From an uncultured Armatimonadota bacterium (GTDB taxonomy: Bacteria > Armatimonadota > Armatimonadia > Armatimonadales > Armatimonadaceae): a DNA stretch of 8,993 nucleotides. Shown one piece after another: positions 6,552 through 8,993 of the stretch. Within the stretch, counting starts at the first letter, position 1. Every line of letters starts with the position of its first letter. The notes under the pieces were generated by a model that was not told the DNA's origin, did not search any database, and was given only the letters and a program-made list of their open reading frames with translations. The position numbers were made by a program, and so were the translations under genes. The DNA is taken from the NCBI GenBank assembly GCA_903881535.1, contig CAIRTT010000515.1, positions 1 through 8,993 on the forward strand. The letters run 5' to 3'.

Positions 6552-6878
6552 GCTTCCGCGCTCACCCGTACGAATACGGATTGCATCGAGTACCGGTGAA
6601 AGGAAAATCTTTCCATCACCAATTTCGCCTGTTCGTGCCGCTGCGGAGATAGCATCCACGATGCGATCAACTTCACTGTCAGCAGCAACGATTTCAAGCT
6701 TTAGCTTTTGAATGAGGTTGACGGTGTACTCAGCACCACGATAGTGCTGTGTATATCCCTTTTGCTTACCCGAGCCGCGTACCTCAGTTACGGTCATACC
6801 CGTTACGCCGAGATCATCCAACGCTGTCTTTACTTCATCAAGGCGCTGCGGGCGGATGACTGCTTCAATCTTGATCAT
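6540..6878 (-). CDS. glnK: Nitrogen regulatory protein PII
   Basis: A 112-residue PII signal protein of the GlnB/GlnK family. It forms trimers that sense ATP/ADP and 2-oxoglutarate and bind partners through the T-loop. The T-loop (about 37-55) reads GKQKGYTQHYRGAEY and keeps Y51, the residue uridylylated by GlnD in many bacteria, plus Y46. K58, the B-loop TGEIGDGKIF (83-92, with K90) and the C-loop R101/R103 are all present, so ligand binding should be intact. An excellent Shine-Dalgarno, AAGGAGG, stands 4 bases before the ATG at 6878. Placement directly before amt favours the GlnK role, where unmodified PII blocks the ammonium channel, over GlnB. Transcription appears to begin near 7083, so the message has a long structured leader. 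Modification by GlnD is an assumption, since no glnD is in view. Confidence 0.96.
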   Translation of the reverse strand: MIKIEAVIRPQRLDEVKTALDDLGVTGMTVTEVRGSGKQKGYTQHYRGAEYTVNLIQKLKLEIVAADSEVDRIVDAISAAARTGEIGDGKIFLSPVLDAIRIRTGERGSDAV

Positions 6879-6895
6879 GTTTCCTCCTTGGATAA

Positions 6896-6929
6896 ATCGA
6901 AAATGGCCCCGACGTTAAAACGCGGGACC
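6896..6929 (-). terminator. Terminator-like hairpin (possible attenuator) ahead of glnK
   Basis: On the leftward transcript, 6929-6905 folds into a GC-rich stem of about 10 bp (GGTCCCGCGT with ACGTCGGGGCC, one bulged U) with a four-base loop, followed by AUUUUC. This resembles an intrinsic terminator with a short U-tract, placed after the candidate promoter and 26 bases before the glnK ATG. That position suggests conditional termination, but the short U-tract may allow read-through at all times. Confidence 0.5.
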
Positions 6930-6932
6930 CAT

Positions 6933-7001
6933 TCATACACGCACCAGACGAACAGAGAAACAAAGCTCTCTGATACAACCCTGCACTTCTATCATCGCCA
7001 T
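6933..7001 (-). CDS. Possible 22-codon leader ORF upstream of glnK
   Basis: A small frame inside the glnK leader starts with an ATG at 7001 and ends with TGA at 6935-6933. AAAGGA stands about 8 bases before the ATG. The peptide MAMIEVQGCIRELCFSVRLVRV matches nothing I recognise and has no run of one amino acid of the kind seen in classical attenuator peptides. Its ribosome site lies inside the 3' arm of the long-range stem at 7002-7075, so translation could depend on folding. It ends just before the terminator-like hairpin. This may be chance. Confidence 0.25.
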   Translation of the reverse strand: MAMIEVQGCIRELCFSVRLVRV

Positions 7002-7089
7002 ATCCGTAGTCCTTTCGAACAACCGACCCGCGACATTGCGTGAACGTGTATGTACCGATGGACTCCTTGCGGATGAACATCGATGCGCG

Positions 7090-7119
7090 AGTGTATTCTG
7101 TTTTTCTTTTGGCTGTCAA
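7090..7119 (-). promoter_or_regulatory. Sigma-70 promoter of glnK
   Basis: Read leftward, a perfect -35 TTGACA (complement of 7114-7119) and a -10 TACACT (complement of 7090-7095, four of six matches) are 18 bases apart. The start is expected near 7083. The promoter stands just after the terminator of the upstream porin gene, so glnK begins its own unit. Confidence 0.6.
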
Positions 7120-7136
7120 GACTCCATGTTGCGTAT

Positions 7137-7176
7137 CTAAAGAAAAGCGCGGTGCATTTTATGAATGCACCGCGCT
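7137..7176 (-). terminator. Strong intrinsic terminator of the upstream porin gene
   Basis: A perfect 13-bp stem (7146-7158 with 7164-7176, AGCGCGGTGCATT against AATGCACCGCGCT) with a 5-base loop is followed on the leftward transcript by UUUUCUUU. It starts 23 bases after the porin stop at 7200 and separates that gene from glnK. The rightward side has no U-tract. Confidence 0.88.
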
Positions 7177-7199
7177 GACATATTTACAAAACTATTGAG

Positions 7200-8264
7200 C
7201 TAGAATTTGTAAACCTGTGCTATCGACAATGTCCCTTGATCCTTCTTGAGTCCGTTGGACGCACCAAAGAAGAAGTCATTTGAACGATCATAGCGGTATT
7301 CGAGAACTGTGCTTACCGTTTTGCTGGATGCAGGGAGTTTGTAGGACACTGCTATAGATGTCAACGTCGGCTTGGTACCTGGCGTTGCTGTCAATGTCGG
7401 AAGAACTCCCGAATCAGCACTGTTCTGCTGCAGATATTCGCCTCGGAGCGAAAGAGCTCCGCCATTTGATTGTCCGAGGACCAAGACGCCCTTGAGGCCA
7501 GTGGCTTCGTAACGGGTGTCTGCAGCATCGCGGCCCGAACGCAGGGTGTAGTCAACATGTAATGCATTCGAATCGGAGAGGTTACGAGTGTATTGGAATC
7601 CGGCAAGGTTGGTTTCGCGGTTGTTTCCACCAACATTTTCGCGACCACTGATTAGATTGACGCGGAAATCACTTGCATCCCCGAGCTTCTTATCAATAGT
7701 AAGACCGTAAGAAAGATCACGGTTGTCTTCGCCGGTTCCACTGTACTTGTTCTGAATCGAACCTGTAACGCGTGTTGAATCGTTCAGTTCGAGCCCTGCA
7801 CGTACACCCTGTCCGAGGATTGGGGTCAGGAACTGAAAAGCGAACGATCGGCTAATGAAGTTATCAATGCCAAGACCTTCGGACCCGACCAATGTGCGGT
7901 ATTGACCGACATCGAGGCGAATGTCCTTGTTGCCAGCTTCGATCAGCTGTGTGCCATACGCTTCTGCAACAAACGCTCCTGGCATCAACAGCGCGTTACG
8001 GACATCACCATCGATTAACCGAAGATGAAAACCGCCACGGTTGCGAGCCGTTGCCTCACGGCTGACTGTCAACTCGGCGAGATTCAAGGAAAACTGAGCA
8101 TCCTTGGAGTTGTACAGGAATGTATTGCCACCAGCTGGCTTATTAAAGTTATTGGAGAAATTGATTCCGAGGGAACCTCCAATTTTAATTTCCTGTGCGT
8201 TGGCGGTGCTGGACAAAGCAGCCAAGCCAACGAGAGCTACAAACGAAATCGTCAAGTTACGCAT
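7200..8264 (-). CDS. Putative BBP2 (OmpL-like) outer membrane porin, second copy
   Basis: A 354-residue secreted beta-barrel protein, probably an outer membrane channel. The signal peptide covers about 1-23, ending ANA-QE. The mature part shows FNKPAGG, AQFSLNLAEL, GFHLRLIDGD, the mid-protein FLTPILGQGVRAGL block (counterpart of PFYHSGVR in the other porin) and a final strand ending VYKF with the barrel-assembly phenylalanine. Both porins share PGTKPTL followed by the same C-terminal strand pattern, so they arose from one ancestor, but they have diverged widely. The start at 8264 is fixed by the signal peptide. The nearest Shine-Dalgarno (GAGGAGG) is about 14 bases upstream, longer than usual. 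A perfect terminator closes the gene, so it is its own unit beside the glnK-amt-porin unit. Its substrate is unknown; the neighbourhood makes a nitrogen compound plausible. Confidence 0.83.
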   Translation of the reverse strand: MRNLTISFVALVGLAALSSTANAQEIKIGGSLGINFSNNFNKPAGGNTFLYNSKDAQFSLNLAELTVSREATARNRGGFHLRLIDGDVRNALLMPGAFVAEAYGTQLIEAGNKDIRLDVGQYRTLVGSEGLGIDNFISRSFAFQFLTPILGQGVRAGLELNDSTRVTGSIQNKYSGTGEDNRDLSYGLTIDKKLGDASDFRVNLISGRENVGGNNRETNLAGFQYTRNLSDSNALHVDYTLRSGRDAADTRYEATGLKGVLVLGQSNGGALSLRGEYLQQNSADSGVLPTLTATPGTKPTLTSIAVSYKLPASSKTVSTVLEYRYDRSNDFFFGASNGLKKDQGTLSIAQVYKF

Positions 8265-8381
8265 TGGAAAAGACGATGCCTCCTCTTTATTTTTAGTGAT
8301 GAAGACTTGCGACAATGTAAGTCGATCGCCACATTTGGGATGATTCCCCAGCAGTGCCCAACTACGAACACCGCTGATATA

Positions 8382-8411
8382 ACATTACTCCTGACCGGTA
8401 AGTCATGTCAA
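8382..8411 (-). promoter_or_regulatory. Candidate promoter of the second-copy porin gene
   Basis: Read leftward, a perfect -35 TTGACA (complement of 8406-8411) is followed 18 bases later by TAATGT (complement of 8382-8387), a weak -10. The start would be near 8375, giving a leader of about 110 bases before the porin ATG. Confidence 0.45.
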
Positions 8412-8416
8412 GCCTA

Positions 8417-8446
8417 TTGTTTCGCTGATAGCCTGCGTGGTACAGT
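8417..8446 (+). promoter_or_regulatory. Tentative promoter of the nuo operon
   Basis: TTGTTT (8417-8422) and TACAGT (8441-8446) are 18 bases apart, about 60 bases before the nuoA ATG. Both boxes are imperfect, and the call rests mainly on position within the divergent intergenic region. Confidence 0.28.
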
Positions 8447-8509
8447 TCGCGTTGGATTGTGCCTTGGAATACTAGGGGATTCACAGTTCAATCGAATGGA
8501 TTTGTAACC

Positions 8510-8875
8510 ATGTTGTCATCCTATATACCTGTGCTTGTGATGGTTGCTGGTGCGACTATTGTTGCGCTGGCACTTATTGGTTTGTCCGCATTGCTAGGTC
8601 CAAGACGCCCATCGGCTAGTAAAGACTCGACCTATGAGTGTGGTGTAACGGCTATTGGATCAGCACGGGAGCGTTTCCCTGTCAAGTTCTATCTGACAGC
8701 AATGCTCTTCATTGTTTTTGACATCGAAACGATTTTTCTGTACCCCTGGGCTGTCAACTACAAAGCATCCGGTGGTCTGATGCTTTTTAATCTTGTTGAA
8801 ATGCTGGTCTTCGTAGCGATTCTGTTAGTCGGCTACATTTATGTTTGGAAGCGCGGAGGCTTGGAATGGGGCTAG
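8510..8875 (+). CDS. nuoA: NADH-quinone oxidoreductase subunit A
   Basis: A small inner membrane subunit of respiratory complex I, 121 residues, which helps link the quinone site to proton pumping. Three membrane helices fit about 5-29, 60-81 and 90-112. The conserved loop between helices 1 and 2 contains TYECG with C44 and ARERFPVKFYL. The second helix has the signature FDIETIFLYPWA with acidic D71 and E73. The start at 8510 gives the usual family length; a GTG start at 8459 would add an odd polar extension. The Shine-Dalgarno is weak (AATGGA). It opens a rightward nuo operon and its 3' end overlaps nuoB by 10 bases. It is divergent from the second-copy porin gene. Confidence 0.96.
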   Translation: MLSSYIPVLVMVAGATIVALALIGLSALLGPRRPSASKDSTYECGVTAIGSARERFPVKFYLTAMLFIVFDIETIFLYPWAVNYKASGGLMLFNLVEMLVFVAILLVGYIYVWKRGGLEWG

Positions 8876-8993
8876 AAACAGATCAGCCGTTTTTGACGGT
8901 TTCGATGAACAAGGTTGTCAACTGGGCGCGGAAAAACTCTCTGTGGCCTGCAACGTTCGGCCTTGCATGCTGTGCCATCGAAATGATGGCATC
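8866..8993 (+). CDS. nuoB: NADH-quinone oxidoreductase subunit B, N-terminal part
   Basis: The peripheral-arm subunit of complex I that binds iron-sulfur cluster N2, the last electron carrier before quinone. Forty-two codons are visible. The block NSLWPATFGLACCAIEMMA carries the tandem cysteines C35-C36 that ligate N2, which is diagnostic. A full NuoB is about 160-190 residues, so most of the gene lies beyond the window. The ATG at 8866 follows GGAGG (8855-8859) by 6 bases, both inside the nuoA coding region, which points to translational coupling. Confidence 0.95.
   Translation, partial: MGLETDQPFLTVSMNKVVNWARKNSLWPATFGLACCAIEMMA

Larger units (their letters stand above)
6879..7083 (-). ncRNA. 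Structured 5' leader of glnK, candidate cis-regulatory RNA
   Basis: From the predicted start near 7083 the glnK message carries about 205 untranslated bases. Two distant segments pair: ATCCG plus AGTCC (within 7061-7075 read leftward) with GGACT plus CGGAT (7012-7002), giving 10 bp interrupted by an asymmetric 5-versus-1 internal loop and enclosing about 48 bases. Further down, CAGAGA and TCTCTG near 6955-6974 can form a short hairpin, and a terminator-like hairpin lies at 6905-6929. The layout of stem, possible small ORF and terminator before a nitrogen gene suggests attenuation or a metabolite- or protein-sensing element. It does not match the glutamine riboswitch core that I can recall. 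Confidence 0.4.

Noticed and set aside
6999..7083. Glutamine riboswitch (glnA or downstream-peptide type) before glnK
   Set aside because: GTTCATCC near the start and CGAAAGGAC further down look faintly like the flanks, but the conserved GGAAGUAGG core and the GGAACG closing strand are missing.
6865..7119. 84-codon frame in the glnK leader
   Set aside because: Its start lies upstream of the predicted transcription start, it has no ribosome site, its composition is not protein-like and it overlaps the glnK start. The leader is better explained as untranslated RNA.
7111..7128. Second sigma-54-like GG-N10-GC before glnK
   Set aside because: Only the dinucleotides fit; the rest of the -24 and -12 boxes does not match, and the perfect TTGACA in the same place explains the site better.
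1..8993. tRNA, rRNA, CRISPR array, insertion sequence or prophage
   Set aside because: No cloverleaf with a TTCGA-type arm, no regularly spaced repeats and no transposase, integrase or phage-like frame were found. Codon and base use look even across the window.

Overview
The window comes from a diderm (Gram-negative-type) bacterium of roughly balanced GC content. Two secreted beta-barrel porins ending in phenylalanine imply an outer membrane, and a proton-pumping NADH dehydrogenase begins at the right edge. The gene set (LexA, a classical PII/Amt pair, NuoA/NuoB, BBP2-type porins, and dnaN away from any visible dnaA) does not fix the phylum. A lineage outside the Proteobacteria, such as Armatimonadota or Acidobacteriota, is a guess only.

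Left part (1-2837): five genes run leftward as a tight cluster: GT2 glycosyltransferase, NarL-type response regulator, ECF sigma factor, zinc-binding anti-sigma factor, and the N-terminal third of dnaN (the replication sliding clamp), which leaves the window at position 1. The sigma and anti-sigma genes overlap. The anti-sigma stop codon shares a base with the dnaN start codon (TAATG), so a signalling module is physically coupled to a core replication gene. The cluster is divergent from lexA. The shared promoter region holds a perfect 15-bp palindrome that overlaps the candidate lexA -35 box and is a candidate LexA operator.

Middle part (2838-3700): lexA runs rightward and is complete, with its Ala-Gly cleavage site and Ser/Lys dyad. 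It converges on a porin gene. The 242 bases between them hold a candidate bidirectional terminator and a second hairpin, with no gene.

Nitrogen island (3698-8264, all leftward): in transcription order, a BBP2-type porin closed by a strong intrinsic terminator, then glnK (PII), amt (ammonium channel) and a second BBP2-type porin. glnK has a consensus-like sigma-70 promoter followed by a leader of about 205 nt. That leader holds a long-range stem, a possible 22-codon ORF and a terminator-like hairpin just ahead of the gene, which suggests attenuation or another cis-acting RNA control. A sequence very close to a sigma-54 -24/-12 promoter lies just upstream of amt. The island looks like an ammonium scavenging unit: porin across the outer membrane, Amt across the inner membrane, PII gating Amt.

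Right edge (8510-8993): nuoA and the start of nuoB run rightward with a 10-base overlap, beginning a respiratory complex I operon. No tRNA, rRNA, CRISPR array, insertion sequence or transfer signature was seen.
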